From positions 186,001-250,000 of the forward strand of contig NZ_BLIV01000005.1 of NCBI RefSeq assembly GCF_009811755.1: a stretch of DNA of 64,000 nucleotides, given 5' to 3'. Below are positions 63,620 to 64,000 of this stretch, one piece after another (the first letter of the stretch is position 1; the number at the start of each line of letters is the position of its first letter). Source of the DNA: Roseobacter cerasinus (lineage in GTDB: Bacteria; Pseudomonadota; Alphaproteobacteria; Rhodobacterales; Rhodobacteraceae). Below the pieces are notes generated by a model. It ran no database searches, was not told the DNA's origin, and was given only the letters and a program-made list of their open reading frames with translations. The position numbers were made by a program, and so were the translations under genes.

Positions 63620-64000
63620 ATGCGACCACCTGCAAAACAGTATGCCCCGCATGCGCCGCACGCAACGGTGCCTTGGTGGGATGACAAAGACACCCCCGAC
63701 AAGCAGAGTGGCACATCGAGCCCACACGCACGCGCAGAATATGCAACGCTCAAGGCCTTCCTGAACGGCTATATGCTGGAGGTGACGGCGGGTGCGGTGA
63801 TCGCGCGTCAGGGCGCCGCACCAAGCGTTCTGGAGTTCGATCTGCCACAGTCCTTCGCGCGACTGCGGGTCGCAGTGCGCCATTGGTCGATCACCGGCCC
63901 ACATGATTTCGGCGCGCTTTATCTGTGCAACGAAGAATGCGGGCATTGGCAGCGCGCAAGCGTCGCAGAGGTTCTGCCGATGCTGGTGCGGGACTGTTTT
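63620..64000 (+). CDS. Probable IucA/IucC-family siderophore synthetase, N-terminal fragment
   Basis: From the ATG at 63620 the frame is open to the window edge for 127 codons. The text is protein-like: ARAEYATLKAFLNGYMLEV (about 45-63), SVLEFDLPQSFARLRVAV (about 75-92), HWSITGPHDFGALYLC (about 94-109). The layout, an N-L-x-E-type helix with a strand ending in S-x-x-G-x-H-x-F, is how the N-terminal domain of IucA/IucC (NIS) siderophore synthetases begins. These join citrate or similar acids to amines. The catalytic part lies beyond the window. It is 102 bp past speB, on the same strand, probably same operon. Confidence 0.5.
   Translation, partial: MRPPAKQYAPHAPHATVPWWDDKDTPDKQSGTSSPHARAEYATLKAFLNGYMLEVTAGAVIARQGAAPSVLEFDLPQSFARLRVAVRHWSITGPHDFGALYLCNEECGHWQRASVAEVLPMLVRDCF

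Noticed and set aside
63539-63946. Minus-strand open frame at the right edge
   Set aside because: The plus-strand frame from 63620 has better protein character, continues the operon direction and stays open to the edge.

Overview
The window looks like chromosome of a marine alphaproteobacterium of the Rhodobacteraceae (Roseobacter group). The grounds are the GC-rich coding style, the gene set (hisS-hisZ-hisG, DUF1489, SlyX, a BMP-family nucleoside ABC transporter beside xdhABC, a B12-dependent class II ribonucleotide reductase) and dense operons with many 4-bp ATGA overlaps. I see no tRNA, rRNA or CRISPR array. The assignment rests on protein recognition by eye, not on a search.

Layout. (1) 1-3.4 kb: the end of a GtrA-like protein, a methyltransferase, a GtrII-like membrane protein and a membrane-anchored endonuclease/exonuclease/phosphatase-family protein. 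(2) 3.5-12.7 kb, minus strand: xdhA-xdhB-xdhC, then an ABC ATPase, two permeases and a BMP/PnrA-type binding protein. This reads as one purine uptake and oxidation unit ending in a clear terminator. (3) 12.9-23.1 kb: housekeeping genes dnaE, slyX, hisS-hisZ-hisG, a DUF1489 gene and the class II ribonucleotide reductase, which has a DnaA-box pair just before its start. (4) 23.1-27 kb: an AT-richer scar zone with a stand-alone TnsA-like nuclease gene and unidentified coding remnants around a PglF/WbpM-type dehydratase.

(5) 24.2-51.3 kb: a surface-polysaccharide island with mixed gene directions. It holds a near-complete set for a legionaminic/bacillosamine-type nonulosonic acid: a PglF-like 4,6-dehydratase, a PglE-like aminotransferase with fused CBS domains, a PglD/NeuD acetyltransferase, and NeuC, NeuB and NeuA homologues. 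It also has a WbpG/HisH/HisF triad expected to install an amidine, an AsnB-type amidotransferase, a Gfo/Idh oxidoreductase, an SDR, an acyltransferase, a sulfotransferase, a deacetylase-like protein, two Wzy/WaaL-like proteins, a PglC-like initiating transferase and an MviN/Wzx-type flippase. A collapsed second copy of the dehydratase gene sits between the flippase and the PglC-like gene.

(6) 51.3-64 kb: a gap with an IS110-type transposase remnant, then an iron locus: a TonB-dependent receptor, a DUF2218 protein and a complete FecCD-type siderophore ABC transporter. A four-gene polyamine operon follows (arginine decarboxylase, carboxynorspermidine dehydrogenase, carboxynorspermidine decarboxylase, agmatinase). 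It runs toward a truncated gene at the window edge whose start resembles the N-terminus of an IucA/IucC siderophore synthetase. My reading is a polyamine-containing siderophore locus in which the polyamine is made on site.

Short related repeats occur between genes and, strikingly, in frame inside xdhA and xdhB.
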